Positions 1 to 9,436 of a DNA stretch of 64,000 bases are shown piece by piece. The notes below the pieces were generated by a model. That model was not told where the DNA came from. It was given only the letters and a program-made list of their open reading frames with translations, and searched no databases. A program made the position numbers and the translations under genes. Source of the DNA: an uncultured Desulfobacterium sp. (GTDB taxonomy: Bacteria; Desulfobacterota; DSM-4660; Desulfatiglandales; Desulfatiglandaceae); contig LT984854.1 in assembly GCA_900258555.1 (NCBI GenBank), positions 213,070 to 277,069 of the forward strand, written 5' to 3'. Each line of letters begins with the position of its first letter. The first letter of the stretch is position 1.

Positions 1-2
1 AT

Positions 3-3000
3 ATGTTCCCCACGTACGTGGGGATGAACCGGACGCTGAGTATTCGGACGATCCGGAGGGGATATGTTCCCCACGTACGTGGGGATGAACCGATTGACAG
101 CATGTTGCGGACAGCGGCGGTGATATGTTCCCCACGTACGTGGGGATGAACCGGAGGCCGACCAGGGCGATGTTTACAGGCAGATATGTTCCCCACGTAC
201 GTGGGGATGAACCGGGCCGTTATCACTCTGCGCAACATGAGTAAACATGTTCCCCACGTACGTGGGGATGAACCGCGATCGAGGCGGGCGGGACCTTTTG
301 GGATTTCATGTTCCCCACGTACGTGGGGATGAACCGCCTCATTGCGGGCCATCCAGTTGTAATGACTTATGTTCCCCACGTACGTGGGGATGAACCGGCA
401 CTTATGGAGGTCTACAAGGGGGCCTCTGAATGTTCCCCACGTACGTGGGGATGAACCGGTTGCAGAGCTTACCCGTACCATTAACGGGATATGTTCCCCA
501 CGTACGTGGGGATGAACCGCAGTAGTCGTTATCACTTCTAAATATGCCCCAATGTTCCCCACGTACGTGGGGATGAACCGGCCTTGAGTACCATTTTATC
601 GTCTGCGGGGATATGTTCCCCACGTACGTGGGGATGAACCGCAGTAGTCGTTATCACTTCTAAATATGCCCCAATGTTCCCCACGTACGTGGGGATGAAC
701 CGGCCTTGAGTACCATTTTATCGTCTGCGGGGATATGTTCCCCACGTACGTGGGGATGAACCGGCGGAAGACCTAAAAAAGTTTCGGCATAATCTATGTT
801 CCCCACGTACGTGGGGATGAACCGTGACAGGAGGATCTAGTTTCCTGCCTATCTTTATGTTCCCCACGTACGTGGGGATGAACCGCCTGTTTGTTTGATT
901 TCACCCTTCACCCTTCAATGTTCCCCACGTACGTGGGGATGAACCGCCTGCATCCAATGCGTCTTGAAGCGTGATGGAATGTTCCCCACGTACGTGGGGA
1001 TGAACCGCCATCGTGCCATCATGGGGGCCTCTTTTTGGGATGTTCCCCACGTACGTGGGGATGAACCGCCGTCCCCGTATCCAGGCCGCCCGTCAGATAA
1101 ATGTTCCCCACGTACGTGGGGATGAACCGCCTTCCCTCGTTCAAGGTCAGATATATAACCTATGTTCCCCACGTACGTGGGGATGAACCGCCGAACAGGG
1201 CAGCGCCCGCAAAGCAGATGATATGTTCCCCACGTACGTGGGGATGAACCGCTTACGGATGTACGGACCGTATGTAACAATACATGTTCCCCACGTACGT
1301 GGGGATGAACCGTAAGTTTCAAAGGTCTTATTGTCTTTTGTTAGATGTTCCCCACGTACGTGGGGATGAACCGTTTCATAACGCCCTCCTTTTTTCCGGC
1401 CTTTAATGTTCCCCACGTACGTGGGGATGAACCGGTTAACGCTGCATGTGGTCTCGGATGTGTCCAATGTTCCCCACGTACGTGGGGATGAACCGGAGGA
1501 TGCCATGAGACTGGAAGAATTGGGGATATGTTCCCCACGTACGTGGGGATGAACCGCCGGTCTTGTTGGTCAATCCGATAATTGACAAATGTTCCCCACG
1601 TACGTGGGGATGAACCGGAGTAGCCCGTGGCATACAGCGCCCAAAACGAATGTTCCCCACGTACGTGGGGATGAACCGCATCCTTTCATTTTTTTTACCT
1701 CCTGTTTTTGATGTTCCCCACGTACGTGGGGATGAACCGTCTCTTGACAGATAGAATCTTACTACGTATCAATGTTCCCCACGTACGTGGGGATGAACCG
1801 GAAAACACCGGCAGGCTCAAGGGCAGTCTTATATGTTCCCCACGTACGTGGGGATGAACCGATAGACATCATCAATTGGTAGGCACCCATGAGATGTTCC
1901 CCACGTACGTGGGGATGAACCGCAGGGTAACTGATGGCCTACTGCACCATAAACATGTTCCCCACGTACGTGGGGATGAACCGGATTGTTAGTTTTTCCC
2001 GCTGTTGGCTTAAGGATGTTCCCCACGTACGTGGGGATGAACCGTTCCTGGAGTTGGCCGCACGGCTGATGGAGGCATGTTCCCCACGTACGTGGGGATG
2101 AACCGTGTTGATATCGCCATCTATAACCTATACTCCAATGTTCCCCACGTACGTGGGGATGAACCGCATATTATACACCTTGCACGGCTTATCCTGTAAT
2201 GTTCCCCACGTACGTGGGGATGAACCGCTGCAAGTTGCGTGCAAGCGCTTCCAGCGCAGATGTTCCCCACGTACGTGGGGATGAACCGTTTACAAAATAG
2301 CGCGCCTTGACTGGACCGTTATGTTCCCCACGTACGTGGGGATGAACCGAATTCTTTTTTATGCCAAAAAAAGCCTTTAAGATGTTCCCCACGTACGTGG
2401 GGATGAACCGTGATAATAATTACTGTTTCGGGGCAGTAGGAAATGTTCCCCACGTACGTGGGGATGAACCGTCTTTTAAAGATGGCGGCGTTTATGCTCT
2501 AGGATGTTCCCCACGTACGTGGGGATGAACCGCCTGAAATAAAGCACCCTCCGCGTAATTTGATATGTTCCCCACGTACGTGGGGATGAACCGAGCAGCG
2601 TCAGGCTGCCATCAAAGCGATCCGAATGTTCCCCACGTACGTGGGGATGAACCGGCCAAAGGGTATCTGACGAGCCGGGAATACCGATGTTCCCCACGTA
2701 CGTGGGGATGAACCGGCGCTCGATCGCGCGGTTAAAAATTTCATCACATGTTCCCCACGTACGTGGGGATGAACCGGGAGAATTTAAGCGCCGTATAATA
2801 TCCCTGCGATGTTCCCCACGTACGTGGGGATGAACCGAAAACAACCCCGACAACCCTATAACAGGTGGTATGTTCCCCACGTACGTGGGGATGAACCGAC
2901 ATCAATTGAGGCTCTATGTTCTGGTTGTAAATGTTCCCCACGTACGTGGGGATGAACCGGAAACGGGGCAGACTGCGGCAACTATCGTAACAATGTTCCC

Positions 3001-3143
3001 CACGTACGTGGGGATGAACCGGAATGCAGCATTATATCGCATGTAGGCATAGGATGTTCCCCACGTACGTGGGGATGAACCACGTGGGAGAATTTCAAAT
3101 TTGAAATTTGAGATATGTTCTCCATATGCGTGGGGATGAACCG
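3..3143 (+). CRISPR. Type I-E-like CRISPR array, trailer-proximal part, 52 repeats
   Basis: A 29-bp repeat recurs with a strict 61-bp period (32-bp spacers), starting at 3, 64, 125 and so on to 2931. One 33-bp spacer (2960-2992) then shifts the phase, giving repeats at 2993, 3054 and 3115. The repeat has the core GTTCCCC-ACGTACGT-GGGGATGAACCG, closely resembling known I-E (Cascade) repeats, whose stem is the CCCC/GGGG pair. The last two copies are degenerate: the 3054 repeat ends in A instead of G, and the 3115 repeat reads GTTCTCCATATGCG. Decay at this end fits the trailer, so transcription should run left to right and the leader and cas genes should lie left of position 1. Bases 1-2 are the tail of another spacer, so the array continues outside. 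No cas gene is in the window. The I-E type is inferred from repeat sequence and spacer length only. Confidence 0.97.
520..734 (+). repeat. Duplicated two-spacer unit inside the CRISPR array
   Basis: The spacers at 520-551 and 642-673 are identical, and so are those at 581-612 and 703-734. The order A-B-A-B shows a tandem duplication of a 122-bp block (two spacers and two repeats), most simply by unequal recombination between repeats. Independent acquisition of the same ordered pair is much less likely. Confidence 0.95.
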
Positions 3144-3330
3144 TGATACAACCGGTCGCGATATTTCCCCATAAATATCATAATATTCTACATTCAGACA
3201 AAAATTTGGCGTATCGTAAAATATAATGATATTTATATGATATCGCTTGCAGCAGTCTTTTTAGTTGCTACGCTGTATCAAATATGACATAGATTGCGCG
3301 CAAGTTACATTTTTCAAGCGGTTTAAGGGC
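3144..3330 (+). promoter_or_regulatory. AT-rich promoter region of the moeA operon with dyads
   Basis: This gap between the last CRISPR repeat and moeA is very AT-rich. It holds a perfect 7-bp dyad, GATATTT at 3160-3166 and AAATATC at 3173-3179, with a 6-nt spacer. A second, looser dyad has GCGTATC at 3209-3215 and GATATCGC at 3239-3246, with ATGATATTTATATGATATCG-type words between. The position before a molybdenum cofactor operon suggests an oxyanion-responsive (ModE- or TunR-like) operator. That is inference from location and symmetry only; I cannot match a published motif exactly. Confidence 0.35.
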
Positions 3331-4575
3331 ATGGATTCCTTTTTTAACCTCAAGACCCCTGAAGAGGTCTACAAAATCATTGAACAGTTCGGTCCCTCAG
3401 GGGAAGAGCCGGTTTCATTGGGTGCGGCTCTGGGCCGCATCCTTTCGCATGACATAATCTCCCCTGAAGACCTGCCGCACTTTGCCAGGTCTGTTGTGGA
3501 CGGCTATGCGGTCAGGGCCAGGGACACATTCGGGGCCAGCGAAAGCCTGCCTGCATTCCTGGATGTTGTCGGCGAGGTCCAGATGGGACAGTACCCTGCG
3601 GCAATGGTTTCAGAAGGCCAGGCGGTCAGGATCTCTACAGGGGGCATGCTGCCCGAGGGCGCGGACGGGGCGGTGATGCTTGAACATTCCATGTCCATGG
3701 AGGGAAACACCATTGCGGTCAGCAGGCCGATATCACCCCTTGAAAACGTCATCCAACCGGGCGATGACTTCAGTAAGGGCTCAACAGTCCTTAAAAAGGG
3801 CCACTGCCTGCAGCCGCAGGACCTGGGTGTGCTTGCCGGACTTGGCGAAAGTCAGATCCCTGTCTATAAAAGACCCAGGGTGGCGATCATCTCTACGGGC
3901 GATGAAATCGTTTCCGTTGACAAACAACCCCTTCCCGGACAGGTTCGGGATATCAACCGCTATACACTTGGCGCATTCTGCCGGAGAAACGGTGCGGTGC
4001 CCCTTCACATCGGCCTATGCCCGGACAGTTTTGAGACGTTAAAGACATCGGCCGAAGAGGGCCTAAGCCGGGCGGATACGGTCTGGATATCAGGGGGAAG
4101 TTCTGTCGGGACAAGAGACATTACACTCAGGGTCTTCGAGGCACTAAGCGATTTTGAACTATTGGTCCACGGCATATCCATCAGCCCTGGTAAACCTACC
4201 ATCATCGGCAGATCCGGTTCACAACCCGTTATAGGGCTTCCAGGCCACGTGGCCTCGGCACTGGTTGTTGCCGAGGTCTTCTTGACGCCGCTTTTATCAC
4301 GGCTGTCAGGCCGTGATCTTATTAGTGGCGTTCAACAACCCTCGGTGGATGCAATACTTGCCAGAAACATTGAATCTGCTAGCGGCAGGGAAGACTATAT
4401 CAGGGTAAGGCTGATCAGGGAGGCGGATGAGCTTATCGCCGAGCCTATTTTCGGCAAATCAGGCCTTATATCAACCCTTGTGGAGGCAGACGGGCTTGTT
4501 CGCGTGGCAATGAACACAGAAGGACTCTATAAAGGCCACAGGGTAAAGGTCCTGCTTACCGGAGCATTAAGATGA
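3331..4575 (+). CDS. moeA: Molybdopterin molybdenumtransferase MoeA
   Basis: MoeA inserts molybdate (or tungstate) into adenylylated molybdopterin in the cytoplasm. The 414-residue product has the normal length and motif order: VVDGYAV near residue 50, GGMLPEGADGAV near 110, ISTGDEI near 190, SGGSSVGTRD near 255 and SPGKPT followed by GLPGH near 290-310. The reading frame is open from a TTG at 3265, but the ATG at 3331 gives a family-like N-terminus (MDSFFNLKTPEE), so I use it. The stop overlaps the start of the next gene (ATGA at 4572-4575), which implies translational coupling. The gene lies directly after the CRISPR trailer with no sign of a functional link to it. Confidence 0.93.
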   Translation: MDSFFNLKTPEEVYKIIEQFGPSGEEPVSLGAALGRILSHDIISPEDLPHFARSVVDGYAVRARDTFGASESLPAFLDVVGEVQMGQYPAAMVSEGQAVRISTGGMLPEGADGAVMLEHSMSMEGNTIAVSRPISPLENVIQPGDDFSKGSTVLKKGHCLQPQDLGVLAGLGESQIPVYKRPRVAIISTGDEIVSVDKQPLPGQVRDINRYTLGAFCRRNGAVPLHIGLCPDSFETLKTSAEEGLSRADTVWISGGSSVGTRDITLRVFEALSDFELLVHGISISPGKPTIIGRSGSQPVIGLPGHVASALVVAEVFLTPLLSRLSGRDLISGVQQPSVDAILARNIESASGREDYIRVRLIREADELIAEPIFGKSGLISTLVEADGLVRVAMNTEGLYKGHRVKVLLTGALR

Positions 4576-6506
4576 AGAGGCAGGTCTATCTGGAAATGAA
4601 GTCCCTTGAACAGGCAAGGGATCTGTTCTTTTCCCGCATCAACCTTGAACAAATACGCGCGGTGGAGTGCGTGAGTGCGGAGGACTCTCTGGGCCGCACA
4701 ACATCCGAGGCCGTATTTGCAAAACTATCTGCGCCGTCATTTCATTCCGCTGCCATGGATGGTATCGCGCTCAGGGCGGAGAGGACCTATGGCACAACTG
4801 AAAGAAATCCACGGGTATTGTCACTGGAAGAGGATTTTGCCTGGATCAATACCGGCCAGCCCTTACCCGAGCAGTTTGATGCAGTGATCATGGTTGAAAA
4901 GCTCCACGAGGTGGATGAAGAGCACGTGGAACTGCGCTCTCCAGCGCATCCGTGGCAAAATGTCCGCAAGGTGGGGGAAGACATTGTGGCCACCCAATTG
5001 CTTTTCCCCAAAAACCACTGCATCAGGCCTTATGATATCGGAGGTCTGGTAAGCGCAGGAGTCTTTTCCGTCAAGGTCTGGAAAAGGCCTCTGGTGGCCA
5101 TAATCCCCACTGGTTCTGAACTTGTAAGCTATAACGCCCTTTCCGGAACTGAGGGTCTTTCAGGGAACCGGCTGATCGAGTACAATTCGCACGTGCTCGC
5201 AGCCCTGGTCCGGGAGGCGGGCGGCATACCTTTAGTGTATGACATCGTGCCTGACTCTGAAGAGCAGATAGCCTTGACTCTAAAAAAGGCGGTTGAATCA
5301 GAGGCCGTTACTGTAATCATAAACGCCGGGTCATCCTCCGGAAGCAAAGACTATACGGTCCATGTGATCAGAGACATCGGAGAGGTACTGGTCCACGGGG
5401 TGGCCATGATGCCTGGAAAGCCCACGATCCTCGGCATGGTAAATGGAAAGCCTGTGGTCGGAAACCCCGGCTATGCGGTCTCTTCGATCCTCTCTTTTGA
5501 GCAGTTTATAAAACCCCTGCTGCATATGCTTCAGGGAAATCATCCCCCTGGCCGCAAGACCATCAAGGTCTGGCCCACCAGGGACATCCCTTCAAAACTG
5601 GGGACAGAGGAGTTTTTGAGGGTGTCCATCGGCAGGGTGGGGGAAAGGTATGTGGCCACCCCGCTTGAAAGGGCGGCCGGTTCCATCACCACCCTTATAA
5701 GGGCGGAGGGGATTATCCGCATCCCCGCACTCATGGAGGGAGTCACCCAAAGATCGCAGGTCGAGGCGGAACTGCTTGTAGATGAACATGAACTCGAAGA
5801 CACGGTCGTCATCATCGGAAGCCATGACATCACAATTGACATCCTGGCCGATGAGATCAGGCAGAGGGGATATGACATCCGCGTCTCCTCCGGAAATGTG
5901 GGGAGCCTTGGGGGACTGATCGCGCTAAAGAAAGAGACCTGCCACATGGCGGGCTCCCATCTTTTGGACACGGAAACGGGCGAATACAATATTTCCTATA
6001 TCAACAAGTACCTGAAAGGGGTCGGGATCAGCGTATTTAATCTGGTCTTAAGGGACCAGGGTCTGATCATACCAAAAGGAAACCCAAAGGGAATCAGGGG
6101 CATTGAAGACCTTGAAAGGCAGGATATTACTTTTGTCAACCGGCAGGCCGGCTCCGGGACCAGGATACTTCTGGATTTCAGGCTGAGGCAACTGGGTATT
6201 GACCCTGCCCATGTCAGGGGATATGATCACGAGGAATACACACACATGGCAGTTGCGGTGGATGTATTGAGCGGTGCGGCAGACTGCGGGCTGGGGATAT
6301 TTGCAGCGGCCAGGGCCCTTGATCTGGATTTTATTCCTGTGGAAAGAGAACAATATGACCTTATAATCCCAAGTGAGATTATTAACCAGTCAAAAATACA
6401 GTCGGTGCTGGATACAATACGATCAAAGAATTTCCGTAACAGGGTGACAGCCCTTGGGGGTTATGATCCAGGCAACAGCGGCAACCTCTGGAAGGAGATA
6501 GTCTAG
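4572..6506 (+). CDS. MoeA fused to a C-terminal periplasmic-binding-like domain
   Basis: The 644-residue protein has two parts. Residues 1 to about 410 form a second MoeA (AMDGIAL, IPTGSEL, AGSSSGSKD, MPGKPTI, VVGNPGYAV). Residues about 415-640 form a substrate-binding-like domain of the LysR/ModA-related kind found on the end of some MoeA proteins; its motifs include IIGSHDITIDIL, GSLGGLIAL, NRQAGSGTR and SGAADCGLGI. Such fusions are known in archaea and anaerobic bacteria. The C-terminal domain is thought to bind a small ligand, perhaps the oxyanion or the cofactor, but its role is not settled. There is no signal peptide, so it should act in the cytoplasm. Two MoeA copies in tandem suggest division of labour, for example molybdenum versus tungsten; this is inference. 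Confidence 0.9.
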   Translation: MKRQVYLEMKSLEQARDLFFSRINLEQIRAVECVSAEDSLGRTTSEAVFAKLSAPSFHSAAMDGIALRAERTYGTTERNPRVLSLEEDFAWINTGQPLPEQFDAVIMVEKLHEVDEEHVELRSPAHPWQNVRKVGEDIVATQLLFPKNHCIRPYDIGGLVSAGVFSVKVWKRPLVAIIPTGSELVSYNALSGTEGLSGNRLIEYNSHVLAALVREAGGIPLVYDIVPDSEEQIALTLKKAVESEAVTVIINAGSSSGSKDYTVHVIRDIGEVLVHGVAMMPGKPTILGMVNGKPVVGNPGYAVSSILSFEQFIKPLLHMLQGNHPPGRKTIKVWPTRDIPSKLGTEEFLRVSIGRVGERYVATPLERAAGSITTLIRAEGIIRIPALMEGVTQRSQVEAELLVDEHELEDTVVIIGSHDITIDILADEIRQRGYDIRVSSGNVGSLGGLIALKKETCHMAGSHLLDTETGEYNISYINKYLKGVGISVFNLVLRDQGLIIPKGNPKGIRGIEDLERQDITFVNRQAGSGTRILLDFRLRQLGIDPAHVRGYDHEEYTHMAVAVDVLSGAADCGLGIFAAARALDLDFIPVEREQYDLIIPSEIINQSKIQSVLDTIRSKNFRNRVTALGGYDPGNSGNLWKEIV

Positions 6507-6508
6507 AC

Positions 6509-7024
6509 GTGAGCAAGCAAGGTGAGCCCCCCATTATTTCAATAGTAGGAATGTCCGGCTCCGGAAAGACGACCCTGCTTGAAAAACTGATTCCAGAGTT
6601 GAAAGGCCGAGGGCTAAGGGTGGCGACCATCAAGCATGATGTCCACGGTTTTGAAATGGACAAACCGGGCAAAGACAGTTGGCGGCACAAACGGGCGGGT
6701 GCTGCAACCAGTATGATATCCTCTCCCTTTATGATCGGGATGGTCATGGATGCGGATCATGATCACAGTCCGGAAGAACTGGGCCGCTTTTTATCCGGCT
6801 CGGATATTATTTTAACTGAGGGATATAAGCAAAAGGGGAAGAACAAACTGGAGGTCTTCAGGCCGGATGGCAGCGGGGAAGAACCGATTTGCAGAGACGA
6901 CAAAGACCTGATCGCCCTCATAAGCGATATGCCGTTTGATCTTGGAGTGCCGCGATTCACGCTGAATGATATCAGTGGGTTGGCCGATTTCATCATATCC
7001 CGTTTTGAGCTTGCCCCATCCTAG
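6509..7024 (+). CDS. mobB: Molybdopterin-guanine dinucleotide biosynthesis protein MobB
   Basis: MobB is a small P-loop GTPase that assists guanylylation of molybdenum cofactor. The 171-residue product opens with IISIVGMSGSGKTTLLEKL (Walker A, residues about 13-22) and has the family signatures ATIKHDVHGFEMD and GKDSWRHKRAGA, then DIILTEGYK. It starts at a GTG two bases after the moeA-PBP stop codon, so it belongs to the same operon. MobA, the guanylyltransferase, is not in the window. The function is firm at family level. Confidence 0.93.
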   Translation: MSKQGEPPIISIVGMSGSGKTTLLEKLIPELKGRGLRVATIKHDVHGFEMDKPGKDSWRHKRAGAATSMISSPFMIGMVMDADHDHSPEELGRFLSGSDIILTEGYKQKGKNKLEVFRPDGSGEEPICRDDKDLIALISDMPFDLGVPRFTLNDISGLADFIISRFELAPS

Positions 7025-7110
7025 GCAGACAATCATCTCTCCTGTCTTTCCGAATAAATGTCCGGGGGCAACTTCTTCTTGAAAGCTGGGGATTCTCGTT
7101 ATACAAATGT

Positions 7111-7135
7111 CAGGGGATGATTCCCTGTTTTTTTT
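7111..7135 (+). terminator. Intrinsic terminator of the moeA-mobB operon
   Basis: CAGGG (7111-7115) pairs with CCCTG (7123-7127) and is followed at once by eight T residues. The stem is short but the T run is strong. It lies 87 bp after the mobB stop and before tolQ. Confidence 0.8.
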
Positions 7136-7186
7136 CTATCATCAATATCAATATTTAGTTAATATCTTCTCCTTAATGAGGTTACT

Positions 7187-7963
7187 ATGATAGGCATTCC
7201 ACTAATTATAGAGACGCCCGTCGGTGCATTCGGTAATGAAATCGTCCAGATGATCTTTCATGCAGGACCGGTGGTCAAGTTGGTCCTGGTTATCCTTTTG
7301 GGCTTTTCCATAGCCTCGTGGTCTATTATTTTTGTCAAATACCGGCTGTTCCGTCTGGCCAATAAGGAGACCGAGACCATTATGGAGGTCTTCTGGGAGA
7401 GCAAAGGGCTTAAAAAGGTGCATGCGGCCAGCAGGGATCTTGCGTTCAGTCCCATCGCCAGGCTCTTCAGGGCCGGGTATTCGGAGCTCGCCCGTATGCA
7501 GCAGATCCAGACATCACTGAATGCAGAGGCCGGGTCCAACCCATCGGGCACAGACAAGTCGTCGCTGTCTCAGAAGAACCTTATGGACCACCTGGAGCGT
7601 TCTTTGAGAAGGGCGGAGATTGATCAGGTCAACAGGATGGAACGGGCCTTGGGGTTTCTTGCCACCACCGGGAACACCGCCCCCTTTATCGGCCTCTTCG
7701 GCACTGTCTGGGGGATAATGGATTCCTTCAGGGGCATTGGTCTAAAGGGTGCTGCCAATCTTGCAGTCGTAGCCCCCGGGATATCAGAGGCCCTCATAGC
7801 CACGGCAACAGGTCTGGCTGCGGCCATTCCGGCAGTAGTGGCATTCAATCACTTCACCCAAAAGATCTCTGCCCTGAGGGCGGAGATGGATATATTCAAG
7901 GCGGATTTTTTGAGCATGATCCAGAGGCAGCTTTTTAAGGAAGACATATTGCCCAAAAAATAA
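7187..7963 (+). CDS. tolQ: TolQ/ExbB-family proton channel subunit
   Basis: TolQ and TolR form the proton-driven inner membrane motor of the Tol-Pal system. The 258-residue product has a first membrane helix near residues 28-48 (VKLVLVILLGFSIASW) and a cytoplasmic loop. Two further helices around residues 155-215 carry the conserved LGFLATTGNTAPFIGLFGTV and SEALIATATGLAAAIPAVV patterns. The ATG at 7187 follows a GAGGT ribosome site. Downstream genes identify it as TolQ rather than ExbB. Confidence 0.92.
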   Translation: MIGIPLIIETPVGAFGNEIVQMIFHAGPVVKLVLVILLGFSIASWSIIFVKYRLFRLANKETETIMEVFWESKGLKKVHAASRDLAFSPIARLFRAGYSELARMQQIQTSLNAEAGSNPSGTDKSSLSQKNLMDHLERSLRRAEIDQVNRMERALGFLATTGNTAPFIGLFGTVWGIMDSFRGIGLKGAANLAVVAPGISEALIATATGLAAAIPAVVAFNHFTQKISALRAEMDIFKADFLSMIQRQLFKEDILPKK

Positions 7964-8044
7964 TAAGCAGCACCTGAATAAAAAGGCCGTTCAGGCGCAA
8001 TTTTGAATTTTTAATTGTAAATTTTAAATTAAAAGGAAATACTT

Positions 8045-8061
8045 TTCCGCCTTGGGCGGAA
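8045..8061. repeat. Perfect hairpin in the tolQ-tolR gap
   Basis: TTCCGCC (8045-8051) and GGCGGAA (8055-8061) form a 7-bp stem with a TTG loop. It is preceded at 7998-8035 by a low-complexity AT run (words such as AATTTTGAATTTTTAATTG) like those seen at other gene junctions in this window. The hairpin could damp read-through or stabilise message ends inside the tol operon. Confidence 0.6.
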
Positions 8062-8076
8062 TGACGCGGTTTAATT

Positions 8077-8481
8077 ATGGCACACACAGGCGATAGCAAA
8101 AGTATGATGTCGGACATCAATGTCACGCCGTTTGTTGACGTGATGCTGGTGTTACTGATTATCTTCATGGTCACAGCCCCGATGATGACACAGGGCGTGG
8201 AGGTGAATCTCCCTCAGACCACCACCACCCGTGTCAAGACGCAGGAAGACCCGTTGATTCTGACAGTCAATAAGGCACAGGAGATCTTTATTGAGACACA
8301 CAGAATAATGCCCGAAGACCTTGAAATAAAAACCCGGAGTATCTTTGAAAACAGAAGGGATAAGGAGTTGCTGTTGAAGGCTGACAGAGATGTCCCCTAT
8401 GGGTTTATCATGCAGGTGGTGGCAAAGGTGAAAAAGGCCGGGGTTGATAAACTGGGTATGGTCACTGAACCAGTGGAATAA
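8077..8481 (+). CDS. tolR: TolR/ExbD-family motor protein
   Basis: The 134-residue product has a short cytoplasmic N-terminus, then one membrane helix (residues about 17-37, FVDVMLVLLIIFMVTAPMM) and a periplasmic domain. The aspartate in NVTPFVDVMLVLLIIFM is the conserved proton-pathway residue of the family. The C-terminal part has the expected VPYGFIMQVVAKVKKAGVDKL pattern (residues 108-128). It partners TolQ, with which it shares the operon. Confidence 0.92.
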   Translation: MAHTGDSKSMMSDINVTPFVDVMLVLLIIFMVTAPMMTQGVEVNLPQTTTTRVKTQEDPLILTVNKAQEIFIETHRIMPEDLEIKTRSIFENRRDKELLLKADRDVPYGFIMQVVAKVKKAGVDKLGMVTEPVE

Positions 8482-8487
8482 TCAGCA

Positions 8488-9414
8488 ATGGATGTATTAC
8501 CGTTTCATCCTGCAAGCGACATGTTTGCCGAGCAGAGGTGGAAGAAGATGTTCACCATCTCCTTTGTCCTCCACGTGGCGCTTTGTTCCCTGGTGCTGAT
8601 TGTCCCTGAGCCGTCGTTTTACAAAAGGTCCCCGTCGGTCATCTATGAGGTGGACCTTGTGGATATGCCCGGGGGCCAAATGTCCGGTCCTGCAGGAGGA
8701 GGCCCGAAGAATGCAGCGCCGGCAAAGGCCCTGTCCGCCCCGCCGAAGGCCGCCCCTGCAAGGCGGCTGAGCACGCCGAAACCTGAGGCAAAACCGGTTG
8801 TAATCGCCAAAAAAGAGATCCAGACAAAACCCCAGCCCCTGAAGCCCTTGCCCGAGCCTGCTGTAACTAAGCGGCTGGATAAACCTGAGCCGACACCGAA
8901 AACCGTAAAGGAAGACAACAAACAGGAGACACAACAAGACGACCAGGAATTGATTAACAGGGCCTTATCAAAGGTTGCGGCCACGGTAAAAAGCTCGTCT
9001 GATGAAAAGGCTACCCAGGCTACAAATCAATCGCCCGGGACCGGCAGGGGTACCGGGACAGGTGGGGGAGGCACAGGTGACGGAAGGCCCGGCGGACAGG
9101 GCGGAGGCAACAGGGTAGCCCTTGGTTTATACACGGCTGAGGTGAAGGTGAAGGTCACAAATAACTGGTCATATCCGGCTGCACTGAACGGCCAGAAGAG
9201 CAATTGCGAGGCTGTGATCATTGTGACAGCCAACAGTGACGGCACCATATCAAAGATTGAACTCAAACGTTCCTCTAACAACCCTATTTTTGATCAGTCG
9301 GTCATAAAGGCGATCAAACGCTCAGAGCCCCTGCCACGTCTTCCCGAGGGCTATGCTTCACAGGCCGAGGAAATCGAGATTACATTCAACTTGAGCGAAA
9401 TGGAAAACCAATAG
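8488..9414 (+). CDS. tolA: TolA/TonB-type energy transducer
   Basis: The 308-residue protein has a single inner-membrane helix near residues 22-40 (FTISFVLHVALCSLVLIV). A long proline-, lysine- and glutamine-rich stretch follows (about 60-165), then a glycine/threonine-rich linker (about 180-208). The C-terminal TolA/TonB-like domain includes YTAEVKVKVTNNWSYPA and SSNNPIFDQSVIKAI. It should span the periplasm and link the TolQR motor to TolB/Pal. It starts 6 bases after tolR. The order tolQ-tolR-this-tolB-pal supports TolA over TonB. Confidence 0.88.
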   Translation: MDVLPFHPASDMFAEQRWKKMFTISFVLHVALCSLVLIVPEPSFYKRSPSVIYEVDLVDMPGGQMSGPAGGGPKNAAPAKALSAPPKAAPARRLSTPKPEAKPVVIAKKEIQTKPQPLKPLPEPAVTKRLDKPEPTPKTVKEDNKQETQQDDQELINRALSKVAATVKSSSDEKATQATNQSPGTGRGTGTGGGGTGDGRPGGQGGGNRVALGLYTAEVKVKVTNNWSYPAALNGQKSNCEAVIIVTANSDGTISKIELKRSSNNPIFDQSVIKAIKRSEPLPRLPEGYASQAEEIEITFNLSEMENQ

Positions 9415-9436
9415 ACATTCGGAGGCATTATCAGCG

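Noticed and set aside
402-2941. Many overlapping open frames inside the CRISPR array with repeated peptides such as HPHVRGEH
   Set aside because: They are translations of the CRISPR repeat, which happens to lack stops in some frames; none has a ribosome site or non-repetitive content.
3265-3330. N-terminal extension of MoeA from a TTG start
   Set aside because: The extra 22 residues are unlike the family and lack a ribosome site; the ATG at 3331 is preferred.
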